Shown in pieces: positions 1 to 9,342 of a stretch of 28,316 nucleotides of DNA. The DNA comes from Ophiothrix spiculata. Taxonomy: Eukaryota > Echinodermata > Ophiuroidea > Amphilepidida > Ophiotrichidae. The DNA lies in the NCBI GenBank assembly GCA_000969725.1, contig JXSR01S029056.1; one strand, given 5' to 3'. Positions within the stretch are counted from its first letter, which is position 1. Each line of letters begins with the position of its first letter. The position numbers were made by a program, and so were the translations under genes. The notes beneath the pieces are model-generated. The model saw only the letters and a list, made by a program, of their open reading frames with translations, was not told the DNA's origin and searched no databases.

Positions 1-897
1 CCCCAGCATGTCAATACGTGCTACTGTAGTAGAGCTAAGGCAGATTGATGCGCAACCGTGTGAACACAATCTGCACTCAGGAAATGTACATTCATCTACA
101 TGCATCTGGATTTGACGCTCCCATGTGGATGATGCATCCATGTCTCAGCATATTTTTATCCCACAAGGAGGGCTTTAGCCCGGAGGGCTTTAGCCTCCAG
201 AACAAAATAAAAATATGTGGACGCTTTGTATGTAGGGTTGTTAATTTGTGATGTTGATCCAATCTGTATATATATGTTTGAATCAGTTTAAAAAACAATA
301 AAAACTTTTATTGATATTAAATAGAGAACAATTAATTCCTGGAACATAGCATCAGACGTGATGCGTCAATTTAAATTTCAACAACTCACCGTATTTTATA
401 ATGGGAGCGCGCCGTTGTTGATTTGTCATAAAGCCACAGTTGATATTCGAATTGGCACGTTACGCACGGCTTAGCACTCATGTAGGTGCATTTACGCAGT
501 ACGCATAAGATGGCACACAGTTCATCAAACGTCGGGAATTGAGTATGTGCAAAGCCCAGTGCATGGGAAATTTTTGAAAATGCCAAGGTGGGTATATCTA
601 AAAAGCAGCATTTTGCTTCATATTCTGCTAAAAATATCTGTAAACTGAAAACAATTACAATTTCACTTCATCCTTTAGATTTCAGAAATATTTTCATTGT
701 TGAAAGGTATTAAAACACGCTAACTAGGTCGTTTAAAAAGCCACCTTCATACGATAAAAAATACAGACACCTGGACGCATCATTGTTGATTTGTGATGAA
801 CAACTTAGTAGCATGTTTGAATACATGAATCAACTGAAGATTGATGATGAGTGAGTACTTGGGGATATGGAAAATTGTTGAATCTAGTATAACTCAC
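1..897. other. No supported gene; flank downstream of the ARM-like exon
   Basis: AT-rich sequence downstream of the ARM-like exon on the minus strand. A CpG-rich patch (390-600) ends in a good minus-strand donor at 381-389, but no phase-compatible exon could be supported. Confidence 0.5.
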
Positions 898-1104
898 CTT
901 GATTACTGGTGTTGGTTTAAACGTTGCCATGGCGCCAAGTACACGGCATCCATGCTCTTGAATCTGTACGATATTGGAGTGAACAGCCATAGTGCCCATG
1001 ATTGTTGCGGCTACTTTGAGGTCTATCATGATGGCTATATCCTGTGGATATTGGCCCAACTTGGCTAGAAGCTTCACCCATAATACATTGTTCTCAACTG
1101 GAAC
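898..1104 (-). CDS. Internal exon, armadillo-repeat-like protein (partial gene)
   Basis: On the minus strand this 207-bp stretch is bounded by a good acceptor (TCTTGCAG just before the first codon) and a near-consensus donor (AAG followed by GTGAGTTAT). It is open for exactly 69 codons, phase 0 at both ends, starting VPVENNVLWVK and ending TFKPTPVIK. Residues 30-60 carry a short hydrophobic helix, then IVQIQEHGCRVLGAMA. The pattern IQ-E-x-G-C-x-x-L-x-x-[ML]-A is the typical third-helix signature of armadillo repeats, which form right-handed superhelices that bind proteins. The repeat family call is moderately secure; the protein's identity and partners cannot be told from one exon. The frame stays open briefly into both introns, so the limits come from the splice sites. 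No promoter or terminal exon is visible here. Confidence 0.6.
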
Positions 1105-1463
1105 CTGCAAGATGATACAAAGACACATTATTTAATTACAACTATAGGCAAAACAATAATTTATTGGACAGTAAAAACAAAAACCCAAAGTACAGGGCCC
1201 CATTGTTTGTAAATGCAACTTGTACCATGGATTTTTGTTCAAATTGCCTATAGGTTATTCTTTGGGTTGGACACAAACACAAAACGTTGCATGCGATTTT
1301 CAAAAATTGAACATGGAATCATTTTTTTCAATGTTTGCATTATAAGAAGTTAATATGATCTTATCTGAACCAAAATATTCTTTATACCAACCATTTGGTA
1401 GGAAATGAAGCCGATAATAGAAAAAATTGACACGTTTGAGCGAAATATATAAAAAGCACTTAC

Positions 1464-1503
1464 TTGCACTACTTGCCAATTTGTTTGAGCTATTGGGTTA
1501 AAT
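1464..1503 (-). CDS. Possible 40-bp micro-exon upstream of the ARM-like exon
   Basis: On the minus strand a pyrimidine-rich acceptor (CCTTTTAG) and a strong donor (CAA followed by GTAAGTG) enclose 40 bp. Read with one leading base, it encodes FNPIAQTNWQVVQ and ends in phase 0, which matches the phase-0 start of the exon at 898-1104, about 360 bp downstream. Splice strength and phase agreement are the only support. Such signals are common by chance in AT-rich introns, so this is a candidate only. Confidence 0.22.
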
Positions 1504-1634
1504 CTAAAAGGCGAAATTCAAATCTGTTGCCTAATGTTGGAAGGTCAATTAAGGTATGCTTATATGCTTATATGATAACCAAAACTATAAACATGCTCAA
1601 GTTCAAGGAGCATGCAACTGACTGCTTGCAACTT

Positions 1635-1893
1635 GAAAGAAAGAAATCTTTTGGCTGATAGCCAAGAATTATATCCCAAGAAAACTCCAATGAAGCTTAT
1701 TTCCATTGGGGTCCATGACCTTTCTTTATTCACTTTTAAGTGCATGAGGAAGACCAAAGAACTTGAAGAAGAACCTGAAAAAGTGGGTATGTACTTGAAA
1801 ACCAAATGCACATGTGACACCAAGACCGGGAATCGAACCAGGACTCATTGGAGCAAAGAGAGGAAGTACCACTCTGCTAATTATCCGCCTTCC
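1635..1893 (-). mobile_element. tRNA-derived SINE (Ala-tRNA-like head), copy 1
   Basis: The minus strand shows an RNA polymerase III box A (TAGCAGAGTGG, 1869-1879) and a perfect box B (GGTTCGATTCC, 1829-1839). The anticodon-loop region CTTTGC resembles tRNA-Ala. The body continues through a segment shared with the copy at 19046-19310 (including GGACCCCAATGGAAATAAGC) and ends in a TTTCTTTC-rich tail near 1640. Open frames seen in both copies come from shared ancestry, not from a gene. 5' and 3' ends are approximate and no target-site duplication was established. Confidence 0.8.
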
Positions 1894-2045
1894 CAAATTT
1901 GCACAACAGTGCAATTGATATGGATTCCCAAGTCAACATGATAGAGCAATAATAATTTGTCTTTTTCCACTTTTGTCATCATTTCATAATTTTTAAAACT
2001 CTAATGGTGACCTGCAGGTCAAATTGCTAGAATTTTTTATTTTAA

Positions 2046-2366
2046 AGGAGCACGGTCTGATTGCCTCAACATTTTTTTCAAACTTTTTGAGTTTTTGGTA
2101 CCAAATTGTTCCTCATATTTTTCTCATAACCTGTGTGAAATTTCACAGCTGAGTGATGTTCCGTTTTGGAGATATGTACGAAAATGTGCCTAATTATGGT
2201 AACCATAATTAATTTTACACAGTAACATATAGGCAGCTCTGAAATACAAAAATAAAATCAAAACGGTTTGACCGATTCAACTGAAATTTGAAACTTAAGA
2301 CTTCTTGAGTGGTCATCTTTCACATGTCACTGAAAACTAAATTTTGAGAAATCAGACCGAGCTCCT
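2046..2366. mobile_element. TTAA-flanked MITE, T2/Kolobok-like or piggyBac-like
   Basis: The element is flanked by TTAA on both sides (2042-2045 and 2367-2370). It has 17-bp terminal inverted repeats AGGAGCACGGTCTGATT and AGGAGCTCGGTCTGATT (one mismatch). With the target site, the ends read TTAAAGGAG, fitting the TTAAAGGRR signature known for T2-type (Kolobok) MITEs. piggyBac also uses TTAA, so the superfamily is an inference. The 321-bp body has no open frame of note and contains a small palindrome, TGGTAACCATAATTA. Confidence 0.75.
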
Positions 2367-2467
2367 TTAATACACCTAATAAACAAACACAATGCAATTT
2401 GTAGGCTATAGCTTAATCAGCGCCAATATTGCAACTTTGAAACAACCATAGGAACACACTACAAACA

Positions 2468-2768
2468 TCCAACCCAAGCAGGCAATGAAGATAAAGTGCC
2501 TTGCTCAAGGACACAACACGTTGGCACAAGCAGGGCTGGAACTCACAACCTATGGATTATGAGACAGGCGCCTTATGGTGCGTTCAGAGTCCAGCGATTT
2601 AATCACTGCAACATCGTTCGACGTCTAGCAATACGCAGTCTTCAAAAGTTAAAGCGCATGATGTGTAACGCATGTAAAGACTGCGTATCGGCAGACGTCG
2701 TGCGATGGAATCGTCGTGAAATCGTCGGACTATGAATGCACCATTATCCACTCGGCTACACGTGCTCC
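2468..2768 (-). mobile_element. tRNA-derived SINE (Met-tRNA-like head) split by a MITE
   Basis: On the minus strand a perfect box A (TAGCCGAGTGG) begins near 2765. It is separated from the rest of the tRNA-like head (GTCTCATAATCC, as in the elongator Met anticodon arm) by an inserted palindromic element at 2576-2743. Box B is degenerate (GAGTTCCAGCC). The tail holds GTCCTTGAGCAAGGCAC, a motif that resembles conserved SINE domains in many animals. Joining the flanks across the MITE gives a continuous tRNA-like head, so the SINE was there first. Confidence 0.75.
2576..2743. mobile_element. Palindromic MITE with TTA duplication, PIF/Harbinger-like
   Basis: This 168-bp element is a nearly full-length hairpin. 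The left end TGGTGCGTTCAGAGTCC pairs with right-end TGGTGCATTCATAGTCC, and further inside ATACGCAGTCTT pairs with AAGACTGCGTAT. It is flanked by the trinucleotide TTA on both sides (2573-2575 and 2744-2746). Three-base TWA duplications are typical of PIF/Harbinger elements, so that family is the best guess. It carries no coding sequence. It sits inside the SINE at 2468-2768 between box A and the anticodon arm. Confidence 0.78.
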
Positions 2769-3391
2769 AATTCATGGACTGAGTAAGTTATAATCTATGT
2801 GGTAACTAGAGGGAGAAAGTGTATTTGCATCATGCGTAAATAACATCAGACTGGGGACTGGGTGAGTGACCTATAATCTAGTATGGACTCTACTCTATAA
2901 ATTTACTTAAACCCTCAAAATCTGAGGGATTTCCATTAATTTTTGTGTATCTTGAGTTAAATCTGCAATTTATGAAATACTGTTGCTAAACTGCATTTTT
3001 ATTGGAAATATGATAAAATGTTATGTTAATATAACTACAAAAAATGAAAAAATAACCCTCTTTTTCATCAGTTGAGTTCATCTATAACATGCTAGTTGTT
3101 TCTTATTAATAACAATATCTTTCAAATGTTCCATGTAAAGATGAAACAATTAAGATTTATGCGCGGATTTGATTTTTTACATATTTTCAGCATCTATTTA
3201 TCCCCTCCTTTCTTTCTACTCTGTGGCCATTGTACTTTGAATTGAAAGGACAGTATACATTCATAATTTATGTACATAGAATATGTGTAATTTATTTAGG
3301 ATATTCAGATGAATTTCATTTAATTTTGAAAAATCTGCAGAAACGTCCCGTCCTTTCTTTCTATTCTGTGACCATGGTATTGCATTGTGGA

Positions 3392-3552
3392 TAGATCAGC
3401 TCCACGAGTTCTGTACGGGTTTCCACAAGACAATCAGCAGTTAGTTCCTTGTCCGAAGAAATGTCAAGCACACTCAACACTTTTGGCACCAACGGGGTTT
3501 GAATTCAGGACCTTCCGCACCACAAGCGAGCGCCTAACCATTTGAGCTCAAT
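3392..3552 (-). mobile_element. tRNA-derived SINE, third family, copy 1
   Basis: The minus strand has a tRNA-like head with a box A-like AGCTCAAATGGTTAGGC (about 3532-3549) and a weakened box B around 3494-3506. The body matches the copy at 5865-6025 throughout: CAGCTCC-CGAG, CAGTTAGTTCCTTGTCC, CAAGCACACTCAAC and AGCGAGCGCCTAACCATT on the plus strand. Boundaries come from where the two copies stop matching. Confidence 0.72.
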
Positions 3553-5057
3553 TGACTTGAAAACCTCAACACACAAATTGTCTTAACTTCACAGGTTACA
3601 ACAAGAACTTAAATAAGTATTATCACCCATATCAGAGATCAATTCTATTACAAACAGAAACAATCTAAATACGCCACATATAAAGGTGAAAGCATAAATA
3701 TGGAGGTTTTTTGAAATACAAAGTTATCTTGACATACTTTCTCCTTTTCAACCCTAACCCGCCTTCTGAAATCCAATACAAGCTATAACTTTGTTTATAT
3801 TACATGGAAGGAGTGCTGGGCAGTGCCAGGATTTCTTTGCAACATGAGAACAATCCCTAGACTTTCATTTGAATACTTTACATATGTATCATGCCCATCC
3901 AGCTTGTGTTTATGTGATAAAATAGTTGATTTTAAGAATGTGAAAAACTAGCACAGACTTAGTTGAAAACTGTGATATAAATTCCAGTCAAAATGTGGTA
4001 GAATTTAAGTACAGATGGACATCACTTTGTACCTTTTTGAGTCTGAGCACACCAAATCTTTTGCCTCCCCTACAAAACTGGACTTGCCCATTCCTACCCT
4101 ACCCCCCCCCCCCAAAAAAAAAAAAAAAGAGAGAGAATAACAGGTTATGTCACTGCCTATTTCCTTTTTCTTCTATATAAAAAAGAATGTACACTGTACC
4201 TAAATCCCAAGGGGCCGCTTCAAAACTCAACCGGCGGTAGTCTGCCTGTTCTAGGTGGTTTTGGGGCGGTTGGCTATTGTTTATTCCGATTGAACCTTAA
4301 ACCTAAATTGGCCTTAATGCTAAACTTTATCCCTAAGTCTGACCTAATTAAAGCAAACTTTATGTGATCTGTGTCATCAGGTATTTAAAGCGGAAATCAC
4401 ACATGTCTAAATTGGTTGTTAAACATGTGTACCACATCCTTATAACCAGACATCCTTCTATTATTGACCAAGTGTTCTCGTTCACAACCATGTTGTTTCC
4501 TTCTACCACCTCCATTTCCTTGCTGCACTTTTCAAGGCTCAAGTCAAAACAGTCTGAGGTTTGCAGCTCAGATGACGGTGGCCATGCCTCTTTACTACCA
4601 TATTTGATCGAGTTACCTTCCACGATGTCACTTGTGTAATTTTCATTATGTTAAAATAGTGCATCGAATAAACTTCAAATTACTTTGCTACGAATGGGGT
4701 TCACGCGTGAACCCCAGTGGTTTTATAATAATACAATAAAGTGTATCACTATAGCAGCACTTTTGTTATTATTTCAATAAAGGTAAAAATATGATTTTTG
4801 TAACATTTTCAATATTAATGGGCCAACAGAAAGACACATAAAATGTATCCTAAATTTGCGTTTTAGAAATCCCTAATTCCTAAATTTAGTCGCTTCTACT
4901 AAATCGCGGCCGCCCCCACCTGTTTGCAGCTAGAATGGACAAGGTGATGGCAGCAGAGCGAATCTCAATCAAATCTATTGCAAAACACAAGGTCACTAGA
5001 AGTTACATTAGTTATGATCAAAAAGGCTGACAGCACAATTACCCTTACCTTCCTTCC
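3553..5057. other. Unassigned AT-rich sequence
   Basis: No gene or clear repeat apart from the low-complexity tract near 4100. A stretch at 4360-4639 is open on both strands and slightly richer in GC, but it lacks convincing splice sites or family motifs. The palindrome GGGGTTCACGCGTGAACCCC occurs near 4697. Confidence 0.4.
4100..4135. repeat. Poly-C / poly-A / (GA)n low-complexity tract
   Basis: A run of C, then a run of A, then GAGAGAGA. Prone to replication slippage and sequencing error. Confidence 0.9.
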
Positions 5058-5059
5058 TA

Positions 5060-5656
5060 CACTGAAAACATTAATTAGTCAAAAAACATGTCTTATTTGA
5101 CTAATTAAAAATTAGTCATGCAGAGTGATTTTATTCATAATTCACACAAAAAATGCTGTAAATGTCTTTGAAATGTTGGAAAACAATTTTTGGTGTTTAA
5201 AAAATAGCAAATTTGTATATCAGTTAATTGACAAATGATTACTCACATAACAAACTAAATGCATCTTTAATTAGTCATTTGACTAACTGAATGACAAATT
5301 AAATTACCAATTTCTGATAGATATTCACAATTAATTAGTCAGTTGCGATGACAAATCATGAATTATATTAGTCATTTTGAGTAAATTCAATTAGTCATGC
5401 ATCATTCAATTAGTCAATTGACTAATTAAAGACACATTTGATATTCACTAATTAGTCATGTAGGCCTAATTAAGTGTTACTGATTACAAATTGAATATTT
5501 AGAGATGGAAACTATTTTTAAACACTAAAAATTGTTTTATCAACATTTCAAAGACATTTACAGCATTTTTTCATGAATTATGAAAAATCATTCTGCATGA
5601 CTAATTTATAATTAGTCAAATAAGACATGTTTTTTGACTAATTAATGTTTTCAGTG
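5060..5656. mobile_element. 597-bp long-TIR foldback element with TA duplication and TTAGTCA array
   Basis: Ends CACTGAAAACATTAATTAGT form nearly identical inverted repeats about 150 bp long (5060 to about 5210 and about 5507 to 5656), with TA directly outside both ends (5058-5059 and 5657-5658). CACTG termini occur in CMC-type (CACTA, Mirage, Chapaev) transposons, while TA duplications also occur in Tc1/mariner, so the superfamily is open. TTAGTCA or its complement occurs 14 times, in the arms and centre, including a back-to-back palindrome at 5410-5425. No transposase frame is present. Confidence 0.8.
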
Positions 5657-5864
5657 TAGCTCTTAAAAATACAGGGGATCTATGGTGCACTATGCATCCC
5701 TGATTTGTAATTGTGATTCCGCGAGGCCTCAGCACACTTTATGAGTGTTCGCTGACAACTATTATGGCCCAAAAAGCTCCATTCCACACCAAGTATCATT
5801 TCATGTTCTGCAGCAACCTCTAGGAAACTGAACATTGATCAGCCCACATACACACCATTGTTGC

Positions 5865-6025
5865 CCGAATCAGCTCCCCGAGTTTCATATGGGCTTAATC
5901 TAGATAGTTAGCAGTTAGTTCCTTGTCCACGGGAATTTCAAGCACACTCAACTTTTTTGGTACGACCAGGGTTCAAACCGGGGACCTTCCACATCACAAG
6001 CGAGCGCCTAACCATTTGAGCTAAC
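5865..6025 (-). mobile_element. tRNA-derived SINE, third family, copy 2
   Basis: The minus strand shows box A-like TAGCTCAAATGG (6013-6024) and box B-like GGTTTGAACCC (5970-5980). It is better preserved at box B than the related copy at 3392-3552 and has the same orientation. The match between the two copies covers about 160 bp, with scattered substitutions and a few indels, so they are moderately old. Confidence 0.75.
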
Positions 6026-6189
6026 ACGACTGCTCAAAGTTCACTACACTTCTTTTTCAAATATTATACAAGCTTAAAATGAACTTTTGCTTGGCCGTTT
6101 TCCTTGCAATCTAACTGTTTTTGTCAGATATAGTCTGTGCCAATGAGATTGTTTCTTGGCAATGGGCTGGTATCATCATATATCACTGT

Positions 6190-6860
6190 TGGACTTTATT
6201 TCCTTCTTCAAGCAATATGGTAAACAACAGTTACTGCATATGAGGGGGTATCAAAAAGTTTTAAACTTTACCCAGAAGAAATGGCGCCAGGAAAGAAATT
6301 TTATTATGAGATACTTTAGGTATCTTTGCATAGTCAATGTGCAAAATAATACATTTCTCCCACTTTTAACTGACTGCATACAGATCGTTATTGTAGAGAT
6401 CCTCCCAATTGAAAAAATCTGATTCTATATTTCAATGAAAATCAACATTTTCAGGTCGGTCATGTTTTATTACACCATTGTGACGTCATTCATGGAACGA
6501 TTTCCATAATTTTGGTGGTGCCAATAAGATTTACTGCACCCTGTAACCCTTCAAATGCAGGGACTTAATTTAGCTGCTTGCCTTATATTTCCTCCATGCA
6601 GCTTATGTTTTAAGCGGGTAGGTAAATGACATCAATCACCACCAAGAAATAAAATAAAACTACTTATGAGATCATTTCTGCACCATAATGTTCATAAAGA
6701 CGAGTGACTGTTCTGACAAAATTTCATTGATATAGCTCAATCCCTTCTGGGTAAAGTTTAAAACATTTTGATACCCCTTCGTACATTTCACCTTTATAGT
6801 ACTTTGCACTGCATGAAATCTCAAGCTTGAATTTCTTCTGTTATTTCTTTTTAAATATGA
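6190..6860. repeat. Inverted repeat pair, unclassified
   Basis: A 34-bp segment at 6245-6278 recurs inverted at 6744-6777 with one mismatch (core GTTTTAAACTTTACCCAGAA). Weaker similarity continues outwards, such as GAAATTTT followed by related sequence. Both copies can be read as similar peptides (GYQKVLNFTQKKW and GYQNVLNFTQKG), so they might be scraps of a transposon gene, but no family is recognised. Outer limits are approximate. Confidence 0.5.
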
Positions 6861-7045
6861 TTTCAAATGCTTATAACTTACAATCTGCTTTGTGACTTAC
6901 TTGAAATTGGTTGAATATCTTGCACTACTCTGAGCTACCGAAGTATTTAAGCCAATGCTGGAGTAGTTCTGTCTGTGCCATAGATATAGCGGGAGATACC
7001 TGGCTGCCTATACTGCCAGGGGGTCCAAAAATCAATCAGGTCTAT

Positions 7046-7261
7046 ACTTTGATCAACACCAAATAGGCGGGCCTCTTCACATCGTGAATTGATACAGATA
7101 AGCGTGTGCGTAGATGGACACAGCACAACTGCGGGAGACGCAGCGCGCTTGCACGTGTGACTCGTGCATCATTATCTACGGCGCGCGTGTAACAGGGATT
7201 ATGTTTACTTGCGGATGAAGAAAAGCCTCATAATTCCCGCCTATTTAGTGTTGATCAGAGT
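7046..7261. mobile_element. 216-bp foldback MITE
   Basis: Terminal inverted repeats ACTTTGATCAACACCAAATA and ACTCTGATCAACACTAAATA continue as GGCGGG at both ends. Inside, GTGCGTAGAT and ATCTACGGC also pair, so most of the element folds into one hairpin. It is GC- and CpG-rich compared with its surroundings. A solo copy of the same end occurs at 11517-11544. No clear target duplication was found, so the superfamily is unknown. Confidence 0.68.
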
Positions 7262-7461
7262 CCTGCCCAAAGTAGTTTGAGTGCAAAGATCCGGTAGTAC
7301 ATTTAAAGCAAAAACAGCAAATGGTACCAGGTATGCAAAATTGAACACAAATAATGATTGTGCATTTTCAATATTTGTGCATTTAGATCTGATCATTTGT
7401 AAACATCCAAATAACCCAAATTTATCCCATGCCAGAATGAAAATGGTTGTGAGTCTGGAGC

Positions 7462-7850
7462 GTGCACCTGGGGGGGGGGGCACTGACCTAGAAAAGTGGT
7501 ACGAGTATGTGCGGCCCTCACGACCCCCTTTTCACGCCTTGTCTCTCTAGACCCCCCATCTCAAATACAATCTTTAGTTTGCAAGCCCTATTTTTAAAGT
7601 TTTCAGTTCCCTAGCCTCATTTTTTTGAAATTTAGTTCCCAAGACCCCCATTTCAAGGAAAATTTAGGAAATTTAGGCTTCCAAAGCCCAAATTTAGCCC
7701 AAAAAATTAGTTCTCAAGGGTCATTTTTGGGTAACTTCAGTTCTCTAGACCACCTTTTCGGAGCTGATCTTCCGCTCCCTAGACTAGGGTTTCAGATATT
7801 GGGGCCGTACACGCCTACCAAAACCAAAGTTGGGTGCCCCCTCCAGGGCA
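7462..7850 (+). repeat. C/G-run dispersed repeat, copy 1
   Basis: The segment starts at a G-run (CCTGGGGGGGGGGGCACTG) and ends near GGTGCCCCCTCCAGG, hinting at inverted termini. The interior is built from degenerate subunits of about 30-40 bp, each starting AGTTCYCWAG followed by a C-run and ATTT. It matches the inverted copy at 17110-17495 along its length and, more loosely, 25140-25410. The long open frame it contains is explained by the subunit structure and is not called as a gene. Confidence 0.7.
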
Positions 7851-8413
7851 TATACAGAAACAAAACAACCTTGAAAATGTACGCTCGAATCAGAGAGCAC
7901 TGCGTATTTCACAAAATTAAATTAAACAACAATATTGCATTTTCTTGACCATCTTTGACGGTTGGTGTTTTGTTCAATTACATTAGGCTCTGCATGGAGA
8001 TGGGGTTATAGTCACGTGAAGAAAACCTTTTCACTTTTACGCGTCTTGTGCGCTGAGGTAAAAAATCACACACAAAAAACGCGATACTTGACAGTTCTGT
8101 TGCTGTGAGACACAAATGATTGATTTGATTGGTTTGTTGTTCATGAAACCTGCCATTTGGTCCCACCCAGAAAGAAAAGGGGTTTTTTTTCAGATGACTT
8201 TAGTCACAAGATATCAATTTACAGTTAGGGCATCTTATTCTGAATGAAATATTCAACCACTACTGATCCACGCCTTTCTGTTCAAGTATTCATTCATTAT
8301 ATTCAGGCATCTTTTGGTTGTTTTAGATGCTGGCATTTTCAAAGGCATTGCTCATCCATCACCTTAACAGTACTACCTTAGGTGCCCAGCAATGCTATGG
8401 CTACAGGCTATGA

Positions 8414-8672
8414 CTGCAGAGCAATAAGAAGAATCCCTGTTTTTTCCTGACGATAAAATTGTCAAAATTTCAGGTTTTCTTCCCATTTATTCCGTAAAAT
8501 GTGGTTAGAATTTGGTTCTAAGGTAAGTTATATAGGTTCGATATAGGGTTTGGGTTAGATTTAGGGTTATTAGCAATAGGTTTAGAAATTTTGAGCGATA
8601 GGGTTTTGGTTAAATTTTAGGGTCAAGTTAAAGTCGTCGGGAAAAAACAGGGATTCTTCGTTGCGACTGCAG
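8414..8672. mobile_element. Foldback MITE with TTAGGG-like interior
   Basis: Inverted 26-bp segments at 8428-8453 and 8634-8659 (core GAAGAATCCCTGTTTTTTCC, one mismatch over 26) are extended outwards by CTGCAG at both ends. The interior holds degenerate TTAGGG-like units (GGGTTTGGGTTAGATTTAGG). TA is present just outside each end, a weak hint of a two-base target duplication. No coding potential. Confidence 0.65.
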
Positions 8673-9342
8673 ACATAAGAGCTAGGAGTCAAAAATATCA
8701 GAGAGCCCATAGGATATGTATTGATTGCAATTGACAAGTAGAGTCAAAATAGACTATAGGTATGGAAGTGGATGGAAACATAAGCTTAACATCAAACATG
8801 CCCACTTTTATAGGTTAAACATTTTTCTGTACTTTCATATTTCCTTTAGGAATCTATACAGACTTACAAAAAGTCATCTTAAGTTGACATTAATTTCATT
8901 TTAAATTTCAAACATGACCTCGGACTAGCGGAAAGCAACTCAACTTACGATCATTTTGTCGCCGTTTTGGAATAGGATATATTGCGCACCTCGGGGTACA
9001 TAATCCTTGCTACGCACCTGCCTACCTACAGTAAACCTATGATGTACCTACTGAGTGCAGGAAATGGATGTAGTATTTATTCAGAAGAATAGTCAGCAGG
9101 AAAACGGCTGTGCAATATTTAATTTCCTTAACATGAACGTGTGAAAGTGTTGTAAACAAATCATGGATAACAGTAAAAACTCTTTTTACCATGGAACTTT
9201 TATGTAAACAATTTTAAAAATCATGTTTAAAATGAATGAATACAGTTAAACTATGATGAATAGTAAAATAGTGGTGCACTAACCGTAAGGTGATGTGTAA
9301 TCAAATGTAAAGAGGTAAAGACAACAACAAGAATATATACCC

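Noticed and set aside
390..605. Possible minus-strand exon with donor GTGAGTTGT
   Set aside because: The donor is good and a frame is open for about 70 codons, but the acceptor phase does not join to the phase-0 end of the ARM-like exon, no domain is recognisable, and the CpG-rich words resemble repeats elsewhere in the window.
3195..3390. Remnants of a LINE 3' UTR (TTTCTACTCTGTGGCCATTG words resembling 14825-14870)
   Set aside because: Only short matching words around CTCTGTGGCCAT; similarity too brief to assign ends or orientation.
4360..4639. Stretch open on both strands, plausible peptide on the minus strand
   Set aside because: No convincing splice sites, initiation context or family motif; openness on both strands is more easily explained by composition.
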